A stretch of 30,960 nucleotides of DNA from DATFMP01 sp035266845 (GTDB lineage: Bacteria > SAR324 > JACQKK01), in the NCBI GenBank assembly GCA_035266845.1, contig DATFMP010000100.1:1-30960 (forward strand), read 5' to 3'. The notes under the pieces were generated by a model, which was not told the origin of the DNA, did not search any database, and saw only the letters and a program-made list of their open reading frames with translations. Shown in pieces: positions 1 through 7,776 of this stretch (within the stretch, counting starts at the first letter, position 1; each line of letters opens with the position of its first letter). The position numbers were made by a program, and so were the translations under genes.

Positions 1-3
1 CGC

Positions 4-1101
4 TTGACGACCGACGCCCCCCAGCCGCCCACCGTGCCCGCCCCCGGCGGCGCCAGCGAGCCCCCGCGCTTCGAGGTCACCGCCTCGCGGCAGTTCATCC
101 CCTGGCTGGCGGAGATGAACCTCAGCCTGGGCTTCAGCACGTACCAGGTGGGCAAGGTGTTCTTCATCGGCCACACGCCCGACGGCAAGCTCTCGCTCTT
201 CGAGCGCAGCCTCAGCCGCTGCATGGGCATGACGATGCAGGGCAATAGCCTGTACATCAGCACGCTCTACCAGCTCTGGCGCTTCGAGAACGTGCTGGAG
301 CCCGGCCAGCAGCGCGATGGCTACGACCGGCTCTACCTGCCGCAGGTGGGCTACGTCACGGGCGACCTGGACGCCCACGACATCGGCATTGCCGCGGACG
401 GGCGCATCGTGTTCGTCAACACACTGTTCGGCTGCCTGGCCACCGTCAGCGAGACCCACAGCTTCGTGCCCCTGTGGCGCCCGCCCTTCCTCAGCCGCCT
501 CGCCGCGGAGGACCGCTGCCACCTGAACGGCCTGGCCATGGACGAAGGCCGCCCGCGCTACGTCACCGCCGTCTCCGAGAGCGACGTCACCGACGGCTGG
601 CGCGAGCACCGCCGCGATGGCGGCGTGGTGGTGGATGTAGCCAGCAACGAGGTGGTCGTGCGCGGGCTCTCCATGCCCCACTCCCCGCGCATGTACCGCG
701 GCCGCCTGTGGCTGCACGACTCCGGCAGCGGCTACTTCGGCCACGCCGATCCCGCCACGGGCCGCTTCGAGCGCGTCGCCTTCTGCCCCGGCTACCTGCG
801 CGGGCTGGCCTTCGCCGGCGACTTCGCCATCGTGGGCCTCTCCAAGCCCCGCCGCGAGGGCGCCTTCACCGGCCTGGCCCTGGACGAGCACCTGGCCGAG
901 CACAAGACCCAGGCCCGCTGCGGCCTGTTCGTGATCAACCTCACCACCGGCGATGTGGTGCACTGGCTGCGCATGGAGGGCCTCGTGCAGGAGCTGTACG
1001 ACGTCGTCACCATCCCCGGCGCCCAGCGCCCCATGGCCATCGGCTTCGTCTCCGACGAGATCCGCCGCTACCTCACCATCGGCGAGCCCCAGCCGCTGTA
1101 G
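4..1101 (+). CDS. TIGR03032-family beta-propeller-like protein (5' end uncertain)
   Basis: The product is about 365 residues and reads as a member of the TIGR03032 family, whose function is unknown. Features seen: a conserved N-terminal block (ASRQFIPWLAEMNLSLGFST), recurring strand-like segments of the kind 'GNSLYISTLYQLWRFEN' and 'DAHDIGIAADGRIVFVNT', a central HLNGLAMD motif and a MPHSPRMY motif. These suggest a beta-propeller with no signal peptide. The first start codon available in the window is TTG at position 4, three bases from the edge. The true start may lie upstream, so the coordinates are a minimum. It is followed in the same direction by a second propeller gene (NHL repeats) after 293 bp. 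That spacer contains several hairpins, so co-transcription is possible but not shown. Family membership is from memory of the signature; no function is claimed. Confidence 0.75.
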   Translation: MTTDAPQPPTVPAPGGASEPPRFEVTASRQFIPWLAEMNLSLGFSTYQVGKVFFIGHTPDGKLSLFERSLSRCMGMTMQGNSLYISTLYQLWRFENVLEPGQQRDGYDRLYLPQVGYVTGDLDAHDIGIAADGRIVFVNTLFGCLATVSETHSFVPLWRPPFLSRLAAEDRCHLNGLAMDEGRPRYVTAVSESDVTDGWREHRRDGGVVVDVASNEVVVRGLSMPHSPRMYRGRLWLHDSGSGYFGHADPATGRFERVAFCPGYLRGLAFAGDFAIVGLSKPRREGAFTGLALDEHLAEHKTQARCGLFVINLTTGDVVHWLRMEGLVQELYDVVTIPGAQRPMAIGFVSDEIRRYLTIGEPQPL

Positions 1102-1126
1102 GGGCGGCGAACCGCGCGAACGGCGA

Positions 1127-1248
1127 TGCGGGGGCCCTGGGTCCCCGCACCCCCAGGACAGGCCCGCACCGCTCCCCACGTGGTCTCACCCGCAAGCAGG
1201 GTTCGGGGAGCGCCGCTCCCTGATGGGGTATGGGGGCAACGCCCCCAT
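1127..1248 (+). repeat. Dispersed twin-hairpin element, copy A
   Basis: The core is two adjacent hairpins. The first is at 1203-1223 (TCGGGGAGC / GCTCCCTGA, 8 of 9 paired, loop GCC). The second is at 1230-1248 (ATGGGGGC, loop AAC, GCCCCCAT, perfect). A further hairpin lies upstream at 1127-1149 (TGCGGGG / CCCCGCA). Related elements occur at about 5366-5505 and 26801-26848 with different but still complementary stems. It lies between two same-strand genes and could affect transcript ends or stability. A further GC-rich hairpin (1336-1364) sits just before the next gene. Confidence 0.7.
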
Positions 1249-1394
1249 GGCGGCCCCGCCGTTCCGGGCTCGGCGGCACCCGCCCACCCCGCTTGCGCTG
1301 GCCCGCGATCCCCGCTAGGCATGGGGAGCCGTCACGCCGCCCGGGCCGCTTGCCCGGGGGGCGGCTGCTCCGCACCGCACAGGGAGATACGCGC

Positions 1395-2396
1395 ATGGCT
1401 TTGGGACCCCACCGGCTGGAGTACGAGGTGATCGAGGGCTGGGAGCACCTGCCCGAGGGCTGGTCGTTCGTGGAGGTGGCCGGCGTGGCCGTGGATTCGC
1501 ACGAGCGGGTCTACGTGTACTGCCGCGGCGAGCACCCCGTCATCGTCTTCGACAAGGACGGGCACTTCCTCACCGCCTGGGGCGAGGGCGTGTTCGCGCG
1601 ACCCCACGGCATCTACATCGACGACCAGGACCGCGTGCACTGCGTGGACTGCGACGACCACACCATCCGCACCTTCAGCACCGACGGCGCGCTGCTGGGC
1701 ACGATGGGCAAGGCCTTCGAGGCCTCGCAGACCGGCTTCGCCATCGGCGAATCGCCCGTGCAGCACGCGGGCGGGCCCTTCAACATGGTCACCAACGTGG
1801 TGGTGCTGCCGGACGGCAGCAAGTACGTGACGGACGGCTACGGCAACGCCCGCGTGCACAAGTTCACACCGGACGACTCGCTGGCGTTCTCCTGGGGCGA
1901 GCCGGGCAGCGGCCCCGGGCAGTTCAACCTGCCCCACGGGCTGGCCGTCGACCGCCAGGGCCGCGTCTACGTGGCCGACCGCGAGAACTCCCGCGTGCAG
2001 ATCTTCTCCGCCGGCGGGGAGTACCTCACGTCCTGGGACTGGGTGAACCGCCCCTGCGACGTGTTCATCGACGCGCAGGAGCGCATCTACATCGCCGAGT
2101 TGGGCTTCCGCGTGGCCAACAAGTCGCCCGTGCACTTCCGCTTCATGGAGAAGGCCCCGCCGGGCCACGACCCCATCGCGCGAGTGACCGTGTGCGATCC
2201 CGACGGGCAGGTCATCACCCGCATCGGCGGCGAGGAGGAGGTGCTGCCGGGCAACTTCGTGGCCCCCCACGGCATGTGGGTGGATGCCAAGGGCCGCCTC
2301 TACGTGGGCGAGGTCATCGTGCGCTCCGGTGCGCTGCCCCGCTTGGCGCCCCTCGTGCCCCAGGCCTTCCAGGTCTTCCAGCGCCGCGCGGGGTAA
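1395..2396 (+). CDS. NHL-repeat beta-propeller protein
   Basis: The protein has 333 residues and is built of NHL repeats. Repeats visible in order include 'VAGVAVDSHERVYVYCRGEH', 'RPHGIYIDDQDRVHCVD', 'LPHGLAVDRQGRVYVADREN' with 'SRVQIFSAGGEYL', and 'APHGMWVDAKGRLYVGEV'. This resembles the NHL domain of peptidyl-alpha-hydroxyglycine lyases and related six-bladed propellers, but nothing identifies a substrate. I chose ATG 1395 over upstream in-frame codons because GGGAGA lies just before it and the upstream extension runs through a hairpin-rich spacer. There is no signal peptide, so it is likely cytoplasmic. The last 15 codons are duplicated 1.6 kb downstream at 3942-3988, on the far side of the fic gene. 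This suggests that foreign DNA entered exactly at the 3' end of this gene. Confidence 0.8.
   Translation: MALGPHRLEYEVIEGWEHLPEGWSFVEVAGVAVDSHERVYVYCRGEHPVIVFDKDGHFLTAWGEGVFARPHGIYIDDQDRVHCVDCDDHTIRTFSTDGALLGTMGKAFEASQTGFAIGESPVQHAGGPFNMVTNVVVLPDGSKYVTDGYGNARVHKFTPDDSLAFSWGEPGSGPGQFNLPHGLAVDRQGRVYVADRENSRVQIFSAGGEYLTSWDWVNRPCDVFIDAQERIYIAELGFRVANKSPVHFRFMEKAPPGHDPIARVTVCDPDGQVITRIGGEEEVLPGNFVAPHGMWVDAKGRLYVGEVIVRSGALPRLAPLVPQAFQVFQRRAG
2349..2395 (+). repeat. 47-bp direct repeat, left copy (3' end of NHL gene)
   Basis: This matches 3942-3988 at 46 of 47 positions, the only mismatch being G2355 versus A3948. The last 40 bp (2356-2395) are identical. The repeat codes for the final residues of the NHL protein (PQAFQVFQRRAG) and the first two bases of its stop. 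It looks like an attachment site or a duplicated gene end bounding the fic segment. Confidence 0.85.
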
Positions 2397-2659
2397 GGGG
2401 AAAGCACCAAGCTGCGCGGGCAAGCGTGGCGGCGATATACCTTGTATGCCTAGCGCAGAGCTTGCCGACGCGTCTGCGTGATCCTAACCAGCGTGCCAAG
2501 CTGGGTGAGCCTCCCTACGCTCAATGCAGAAGCGGAATCCCCGCGGGGCTCGCTGAGGAATCCGCGAGCCGTTGTGCTGACCGTTTGGGCGTGAAAAGAA
2601 ACAGCATGGATCGAGATTTCTCGTAAGGGTGCTAAGGCGAGATGGTTATTAGTTTGAAA
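2397..2659. other. Gene-free left part of the fic segment
   Basis: I find no convincing gene in these 263 bp. There is a short hairpin (CTCGC ... GCGAG) in the stretch around 2550-2570. A small inverted repeat, GTTTGA-AA-TCAAAC at 2653-2666, straddles the fic stop codon. Base composition shifts here from GC-rich to AT-rich, consistent with a junction. Confidence 0.5.
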
Positions 2660-3889
2660 TCAAACCTGATTCACAATATTGTAGACCTTCTGCGCATAGA
2701 ACAACCGTGGTCGCTTTCCGTCGGCCAATTCAGTCAAAATTCCCGCCTCAACCAATTTGTCGATATTGTTTTTTGCGGCGCGATATGTAACGCCAAGAGT
2801 AATCTGCGCTAGAGGAATTGTCGTAAATGGTGTGGAGAAACAAGAGTTTACGAGCCCCCGAAGAAGCGCCGAATTTCTTGCCTTTTGTATAGTCTCTAAA
2901 TATGATTGGTTTAAATTGTGAAGGCTGTATATCTTCGAAATAGTTCTCTCACATGTAACTTCTACAGCATGGAGAAAGAAATCAATCCATTCCAACCATG
3001 CCCCACGAGCGCTCACATTGAATAGAGTCTCAATATACTCATCTTTTCGCTCTTCGATGTACGGGCTCAGGTACAACAACGGAACCTGCATGGCGTTCAT
3101 CTGTTTTAACATCAACGGTATAAGCACCCTTCCTACGCGCCCATTCCCATCTGCAAACGGGTGGATCGCTTCAAATTGATAGTGCATCAAAGCTGCGTGA
3201 ATCAAGGGCGGAAGCCCTAAATTATCGACGGAATTAATGAAATTCTCCAAGTCTCCCATTAGGCGACTCACCTCGGCAGGCGGCGATGGAATAAATCTAG
3301 CCGCGGCCAGGGACGAACCGCCAATATAATTTTGATGCCGTTTATAATGCCCAGGCGCTACCTCCCCCCCTCGGTCCCGACGCAGCCCGTGCAGTAGATC
3401 CTCATGTATTTTTAGTATCATTCGAGTGCTAATAGGAATGGAGTCAAGCGATTCAATTGCATTTTCCAGCGCCCTCACATAATTTCTGACCTCCCGTGTG
3501 TCAGGAGGGCTGTCGGAGTCGTCGTCTCGGGCTTCAAAGAGAAATAGATCGGACAGGGTAGTGTGAGTTCCCTCGATACTGGATGACGCCACAGCCTCTT
3601 TCCGCTGCAAGGGGCGCGCGAGTAGGTAAGGATTAGGGAACACGCGACCGGCTCCAGCCAGATGGCCAAGCAGGGTGGAGGCATTAGAAAGTCTATACAT
3701 GACGGATTCGTACCGAATGCCCAGTGGAGGCAACGGGTTTGGCACAAAGGCGAATTGCGATTGTTCGGTGAGGGCCAGCGTTCCGGCCGGGGATTTTCGA
3801 AACAGAGCGGCGTCCATGGCTTTCTCGTTGTCGATACGTACAATTCGCAGTGCTCGTATTGTACTTTTAGGCGGTTTCGTATAATCCAT
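2660..3889 (-). CDS. fic: Fic-domain protein with class II inhibitory motif and C-terminal winged helix
   Basis: This is a Fic enzyme, a family that usually transfers AMP from ATP to a hydroxyl side chain of a target protein. From ATG 3889 it has 409 residues. A Fic_N-like segment (about 50-110) ends in SSSIEG at 102-107, matching the class II autoinhibitory motif (S/T)xxxE(G/N). The catalytic motif HPFADGNGRVGR is complete at 243-254. The last 70 residues look like a winged-helix DNA-binding domain (VTYRAAKNNIDKLVEAGIL). All key residues are present, so it should be active. The start is uncertain: the frame stays open upstream, and an in-frame ATG at 3949 inside the right repeat is created by the only base that differs between the two repeat copies. 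I see no strong ribosome site at 3889. The low GC and flanking repeats indicate transfer. Confidence 0.9.
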   Translation of the reverse strand: MDYTKPPKSTIRALRIVRIDNEKAMDAALFRKSPAGTLALTEQSQFAFVPNPLPPLGIRYESVMYRLSNASTLLGHLAGAGRVFPNPYLLARPLQRKEAVASSSIEGTHTTLSDLFLFEARDDDSDSPPDTREVRNYVRALENAIESLDSIPISTRMILKIHEDLLHGLRRDRGGEVAPGHYKRHQNYIGGSSLAAARFIPSPPAEVSRLMGDLENFINSVDNLGLPPLIHAALMHYQFEAIHPFADGNGRVGRVLIPLMLKQMNAMQVPLLYLSPYIEERKDEYIETLFNVSARGAWLEWIDFFLHAVEVTCERTISKIYSLHNLNQSYLETIQKARNSALLRGLVNSCFSTPFTTIPLAQITLGVTYRAAKNNIDKLVEAGILTELADGKRPRLFYAQKVYNIVNQV

Positions 3890-3941
3890 CAAGGCTGAAA
3901 CGTACCAAGGTACTCGCAATGGGCCTTCGGTCGCACCGAGC

Positions 3942-3988
3942 CCCCTCATGCCCCAGGCCTTCCAGGTCTTCCAGCGCCGCGCGGGGTA
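3942..3988 (+). repeat. 47-bp direct repeat, right copy
   Basis: This is the second copy of the NHL gene 3' end. It codes in frame for PLMPQAFQVFQRRAG followed by TAG, whereas the left copy is followed by TAA. Sequence after the stop differs completely from that after the left copy and runs into the MFS promoter. This copy is therefore probably the original gene end, or was brought in by the element. Confidence 0.85.
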
Positions 3989-3998
3989 GCGCCTCCGA

Positions 3999-4027
3999 TT
4001 GTCCCCTCGCGGCGCCTCGCCTATACT
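3999..4027 (+). promoter_or_regulatory. Sigma70-type promoter for the MFS gene
   Basis: A TTGTCC -35 box (3999-4004) and a TATACT -10 box (4022-4027) are separated by exactly 17 bp. They lie 80 bp upstream of the MFS start and immediately after the right direct repeat. Confidence 0.6.
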
Positions 4028-4107
4028 GAGGGCTGCGACACGGCCGGGCCGCGGGGGCCCGGCGGGTCGCGCGCGGCGTCCCATCCCCTGCGGATGACCC
4101 ACATCCC

Positions 4108-5331
4108 ATGCCCCGTTCCGCTCGCGTCGCCATCGGTTTCTCCAACGCGACGCACTACCTGACGCACCTGTTCATGCTGCTCTACCCCACCGCGGTGCTG
4201 GGGCTGGAGCAGGAGTTTCACCTGCCCTATGGGCAGCTCATCTCGCTCTCGCTGGGCGGCTTCATCCTGTTCGGCGCGGGTGCGCTGCCGGCGGGGTGGC
4301 TGGCGGACCGCTGGAGCGAGATCGGCATGCTGGCCGTGCTGCTGTTCGGCATGGGCGGCGCGGCCCTGCTCACGGGCTTGGCGCCCTCACCCCTGTGGGT
4401 GGCCCTGGGATTGGCGCTGATGGGCCTGTTCGCCTCCATCTACCACCCCGTCGGCATTGCCATGATCGTGCGCCACGCGGAGAAGCGTGGCCGCGCCCTG
4501 GGCATCAACGGCGTCTCGGGCGGGCTGGGACTCGCCAGCGGGGCCCTGGTGGCCGGGGCCCTGATGGACTGGTGGAGCTGGCGCGCGGCGTTCATCGTGC
4601 CGGGCCTGGTCGCCATGGCGCTGGGGGTGGTGTTCCTGGTCGCCGTGCGCCTCACCGGCCTGCGCGATACGCGGGAGGACGCGCACCCGCAGCCGGAGGT
4701 GGGCGGCCACGCCATGGTCTCCGCGTTCCTCACGCTCACCGTGACCACCATGATGGCCGGGCTGATCTTCCAGTCCACCTCCGTGGCGCTGCCCAAGATC
4801 TTCGCCCAGCGCCTGGGCCTGTTCGCGGGCGGGAACGGCGCGCTGGACGTGGGCGGCTTCGTCTCGCTGGTGTACCTGGGCGCGGCCTCGGTGCAGGTGT
4901 TCGGGGGTATCCTGGCGGATCGCTTCCCGCTCAAGTGGGTGTACGTCGCGGCCTATACGGTGCAGGTGCCCGTGATCCTGCTGGCGGCGCGCCTGTACAA
5001 CTGGCCCCTGGTGGGCGTGTGCATGGCCATGGTGCTGCTGCAGAACGGCGCGGCGCCCGCGGAAAGCGCGCTCTACGCCCGCTACTCCCCCGCGCGCTGG
5101 CGGGCCACGGCCTTCGGCCTCAAGTTCGTGGTGTCCCTGGGCGTGAGCGCCCTGGGCGTGCCCCTGGTGGCGTTGATCTACGACGGCACGGGGGGCTTCT
5201 ACTGGCTATTCGTGGCCATGGCCGCCTTCGCCCTCACGGCCGCGTCGGTGGGCCTGCTGCTGCCCGGCGAGCGGGGTCTGGCCGCCACCACACCGCTGCC
5301 GGCCGGGGCCGCGGGCGGCTCGGACGACTAG
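4108..5331 (+). CDS. Major facilitator superfamily transporter
   Basis: A 407-residue inner-membrane protein with about twelve hydrophobic segments, the usual MFS length. After TM2 comes GWLADRWSE, resembling the MFS loop 2-3 motif. The TM4-5 region has 'FASIYHPVGIAMIV' and 'RGRALGINGVSGGLG', which recall the fosmidomycin-resistance and related exporter branch of the superfamily. A second half-signature 'GGILADRFPLKWVY' follows near residue 265. The substrate cannot be read from the sequence. It is probably transcribed alone from the promoter at 3999-4027. Its 3' end converges with the peroxiredoxin gene across a hairpin-rich spacer. ATG 4108 fits the start of the hydrophobic N-terminus, although the ribosome site before it is weak. 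Confidence 0.85.
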   Translation: MPRSARVAIGFSNATHYLTHLFMLLYPTAVLGLEQEFHLPYGQLISLSLGGFILFGAGALPAGWLADRWSEIGMLAVLLFGMGGAALLTGLAPSPLWVALGLALMGLFASIYHPVGIAMIVRHAEKRGRALGINGVSGGLGLASGALVAGALMDWWSWRAAFIVPGLVAMALGVVFLVAVRLTGLRDTREDAHPQPEVGGHAMVSAFLTLTVTTMMAGLIFQSTSVALPKIFAQRLGLFAGGNGALDVGGFVSLVYLGAASVQVFGGILADRFPLKWVYVAAYTVQVPVILLAARLYNWPLVGVCMAMVLLQNGAAPAESALYARYSPARWRATAFGLKFVVSLGVSALGVPLVALIYDGTGGFYWLFVAMAAFALTAASVGLLLPGERGLAATTPLPAGAAGGSDD

Positions 5332-5365
5332 CTCCCCGCTGCATCTCAACAACAGACCGGCAAGT

Positions 5366-5505
5366 GCGGGGGAGCCCGCTCCCCCGCGCCCCCATTACTG
5401 GGGTCAAGGGGGCCGCGCTCCCTTGCTGCGGAGCCGGTTCCCTTGAGCTTATTGGGTGCAGGGAACCTTGCTCCCTGCTGGGGGTGCGGGGGCAATGCCC
5501 CCGCA
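5366..5505 (+). repeat. Dispersed twin-hairpin element, copy B (convergent gene ends)
   Basis: The core twin hairpin is at 5458-5478 (GCAGGGA / TCCCTGC) and 5485-5505 (TGCGGGGGC, loop AAT, GCCCCCGCA, perfect 9-bp stem). Upstream are a 10-bp perfect hairpin at 5366-5387 (GCGGGGGAGC / GCTCCCCCGC, loop CC) and an imperfect CAAGGG / CCCTTG hairpin in 5405-5425. The element fills the 205-bp gap between two convergent genes and may act as a bidirectional transcript end. No T-run is present. Confidence 0.75.
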
Positions 5506-5536
5506 AGCGCTGTGGTGCTGTTTGGGAGTTGGCGCC

Positions 5537-6175
5537 CTAGCGGTTGGGCTGGGGCGTGGTGCGCAGGTAGGGCCGCACGATGGTGTAGCCCTTGGGGAAC
5601 AGGCGCTGCAGTTCGCCCTGGTCCTGGATGGCCGGCACGATAATGACGTCGTCGCCGTCCTGCCAGTTCACGGGCGTGGCCACCTTGTGGCTGTCCGTGA
5701 GCTGCAGCGAGTCGATCACCCGCAGGATCTCCGCGAAGTTGCGCCCCGTGCTGGCCGGGTAGGTCAGGGTCAGGCGCACCTTCCTGTTGGGATCGATGAT
5801 GAACACCGAGCGCACGGTGAGGGTGTCGTTGGCGTTGGGGTGGATCATCCCGTACAGGCCGGCCACGGTGCGGTCGGGATCGGCGATGAGCGGGAAGTTC
5901 AGGGCGTGGCCCTGGGTGTCCTTGATGTCCGCAGCCCAGCCCTCGTGATCCTTGAGCGGATCCACGCTCAGGCCGAACACCACCACGTTGCGCTTGTCGA
6001 ACTCCGGCTTCAGGCGGGCCACCTCGCCCAGCTCCGTGGTGCACACCGGCGTGTAATCCTTGGGGTGCGAGAACAGCACGGCCCACTTGCCCTCGATGGC
6101 CTGGTGGAAGTGCACCTCGCCCGCGGTGGATTGCTGCGTGAAGTCCGGCGCGATATCGCCCAGTTGCAGTGCCAT
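5537..6175 (-). CDS. 1-Cys peroxiredoxin (Prx6 type)
   Basis: This is a thiol peroxidase that reduces hydrogen peroxide and organic peroxides in the cytoplasm. The 212-residue product carries the peroxidatic motif DYTPVCTTE with Cys45 preceded by FSHPKD, and the Prx6-type middle 'GLSVDPLKDHEGWAADI'. Cys45 is the only cysteine, so there is no resolving cysteine and the 1-Cys mechanism applies. The long C-terminal dimerisation region (WQDGDDVIIVPAIQD) is present. ATG 6175 is chosen because a strong GAGGAGG sits just before it; the frame extends upstream without support. The spacer behind it, an AT-rich tract around 6301-6345 plus an inverted repeat, probably holds its promoter. Confidence 0.95.
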   Translation of the reverse strand: MALQLGDIAPDFTQQSTAGEVHFHQAIEGKWAVLFSHPKDYTPVCTTELGEVARLKPEFDKRNVVVFGLSVDPLKDHEGWAADIKDTQGHALNFPLIADPDRTVAGLYGMIHPNANDTLTVRSVFIIDPNRKVRLTLTYPASTGRNFAEILRVIDSLQLTDSHKVATPVNWQDGDDVIIVPAIQDQGELQRLFPKGYTIVRPYLRTTPQPNR

Positions 6176-6339
6176 GGTTGCCTCCTCACGATCGATCACG
6201 AATGAACGCAAATGCGCCGCCGCGCCGGCCGCAAGGCCGGTCGGGACGCAACGGCCGCGCCGGGGTGGCGCGCACCGGGTTACGTGTTCAGGCTAGACCC
6301 GGCTCTGATACCTGTCCAGATAAAATATTTGTAATTTCA

Positions 6340-6383
6340 GTGACTTAACGTCACAGAGGCCCAGTAGTCCAGGCCCCTGTGAC
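6340..6383. promoter_or_regulatory. Inverted repeats upstream of the peroxiredoxin gene
   Basis: A 12-bp inverted repeat at 6350-6361 and 6372-6383 (GTCACAGAGGCC / GGCCCCTGTGAC, 11 of 12 paired, 10-nt loop) overlaps a smaller one, GTGAC-ttaac-GTCAC, at 6340-6354. On the minus strand these lie after the PrpF-family stop and before the AT-rich tract that should contain the peroxiredoxin promoter. It could be a terminator without a T-run, or an operator (for example for a redox regulator). Confidence 0.4.
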
Positions 6384-6416
6384 AGACCGGCGAGGGGTGT
6401 GCCGGGCCGCCGGGGA

Positions 6417-7616
6417 TCACTCCCCGCGGCCGGTGAGCTGCCGCAGCCAGCGCAGCTTGTAGGGCTGGATCAGCACGGTGCCGTCCAGGATGCGGCGGGC
6501 GGTGCGGCCCATGCGCACCCAGGCGATGGTGGGCTCGTTGGAGCCCGCCGCCGGGGGCTCGGCCTGCCCCCGCGTGTGCACCATGCCGGAGGGATGCCCG
6601 ATGCGCAGGTCGCCGCTCTCGGCGCGACCGCCGCTCAGCTCGTGCGCCAGCGTGCCTGGCGTCAGCGCCGCGGCCGTCACGGCCACGCTCACGGTGACGT
6701 TGATGGACTTGTGCACGCGGCCCAGGGAGATCACCCGCGCGCAGAGGTCGGTCGCGGCGGCCTCCACCCGCACTTCGGGGTCGTCGAAGCGCGGGTAGCT
6801 GCTCGGCGGAAACAACAGCACCAGGAACGGCACCATGTTGCTGTAGCTCCAGGCGTCCTCCGCGCGCTCCACCAGGCCCATCGCCACCGAGGCGGCCGCG
6901 CGCACGGCCTGCAGCCGCTCCAGCAGCGCCGCATCGCCATTGAGGCGCTGCAGCGGCATGTCGGGCCGCACGCCCAGTGCCTCACCCGGCACCAGCACCA
7001 CGGGATTGGCCGCGTCGAGCAGGGTCACCTCCAGCGGGCCCACGCCGGGCACCTCCAGGCGCGTGCGCGGCTCGCCCGTGGGCAGCAGGCGCCCGGTGAG
7101 CGAGCCCTCCGGCCGCGGGAAGCGCATGTCGATGCGCGGGCCGAAGCCCGGCACGCCGTCGATGGAGAAGTCGCCGTCCTCCGCGGGGCGGCCATCCACA
7201 ACGGGCACGAACAGCTCGGTCAGCTTGTTGGTGTTCAGGTTGCGCACGCGCACCAGCGTCTCGGGCGCCTGCGCGGGCACGATGCCCTCCTCCACCGCAT
7301 ACAGCCCCAGCGCGGCGATGATGTTGCCCGAGTTGCCCGCGTAGTCCACGCGTGGCTCCGTGATGGCCACCTCGCCGAAGTGGTAGTCCAGGTCCGCCCC
7401 GGCCTCCTCGCTGGGGTTGACCACGGCGATCTTGCTCGTGTGCGAGTCCCCCGCGCCCACGCCGTCCAGTTGCCGCACGTCCGGGCTGCCGATGGCGGCC
7501 AGGAACAGCAGATCCCACCCGGCCTCGTCGGCGGGCAGGTCTTCGCGGCGGAACACCAGCCCGCGGCTGGTGCCGCCCCGCATGAAGGTGCAGGGAATGC
7601 GCAGGGTTCGTTCCAC
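6417..7616 (-). CDS. PrpF / 4-oxalomesaconate tautomerase family isomerase
   Basis: A 399-residue member of the PrpF family (diaminopimelate-epimerase-like fold). Family members either isomerise 2-methylaconitate with AcnD in the methylcitrate cycle or act on 4-oxalomesaconate or methylitaconate. Features: N-terminal 'CTFMRGGTSRGLVF', then 'GVGAGDSHTSKIAVV' with the conserved lysine at 62, and 'VDYAGNSGNI' at about 90-100. From memory many relatives have a cysteine in that GNxGN turn where this one has serine, which may alter its chemistry. The start is GTG 7616, eight bases after GGAG. No prpC, prpD or acnD gene is nearby, though a PrpB-type lyase lies 20 kb away, so the substrate is undecided. 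It is downstream of the FliG-like gene on the same strand with a 160-bp gap. Confidence 0.75.
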   Translation of the reverse strand: MERTLRIPCTFMRGGTSRGLVFRREDLPADEAGWDLLFLAAIGSPDVRQLDGVGAGDSHTSKIAVVNPSEEAGADLDYHFGEVAITEPRVDYAGNSGNIIAALGLYAVEEGIVPAQAPETLVRVRNLNTNKLTELFVPVVDGRPAEDGDFSIDGVPGFGPRIDMRFPRPEGSLTGRLLPTGEPRTRLEVPGVGPLEVTLLDAANPVVLVPGEALGVRPDMPLQRLNGDAALLERLQAVRAAASVAMGLVERAEDAWSYSNMVPFLVLLFPPSSYPRFDDPEVRVEAAATDLCARVISLGRVHKSINVTVSVAVTAAALTPGTLAHELSGGRAESGDLRIGHPSGMVHTRGQAEPPAAGSNEPTIAWVRMGRTARRILDGTVLIQPYKLRWLRQLTGRGE

Positions 7617-7776
7617 AGGGTCGCTCCGGGCTGGGGGTACGGCGGGACGCCCATCGCGGCGGCGTCCACCGCCCCCACAGATGCCACAGTTGCGGCCGCA
7701 CGTCCAAGCGGATCGCGGGATGAGGGCCGGGCCGTGCCGATCCGCCCGGGACCCCCGCCCGGCGGCGGAGTTGCCG

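Larger units (their letters stand above)
2396..3941. mobile_element. Putative fic cassette between direct repeats
   Basis: About 1.55 kb of visibly AT-richer DNA (roughly half GC against a strongly GC-rich background) is bounded by a 47-bp direct repeat of the NHL gene 3' end. The only clear gene inside is fic on the minus strand. No integrase, transposase or terminal inverted repeat is visible, so this is either a passively mobilised cassette, an element remnant, or the product of recombination between duplicated gene ends. The boundaries are inferred from the repeats. Confidence 0.45.

Noticed and set aside
2397..2626. Small open frames between the NHL gene and fic
   Set aside because: They overlap the NHL gene end or lack start context, and they show no conserved features.
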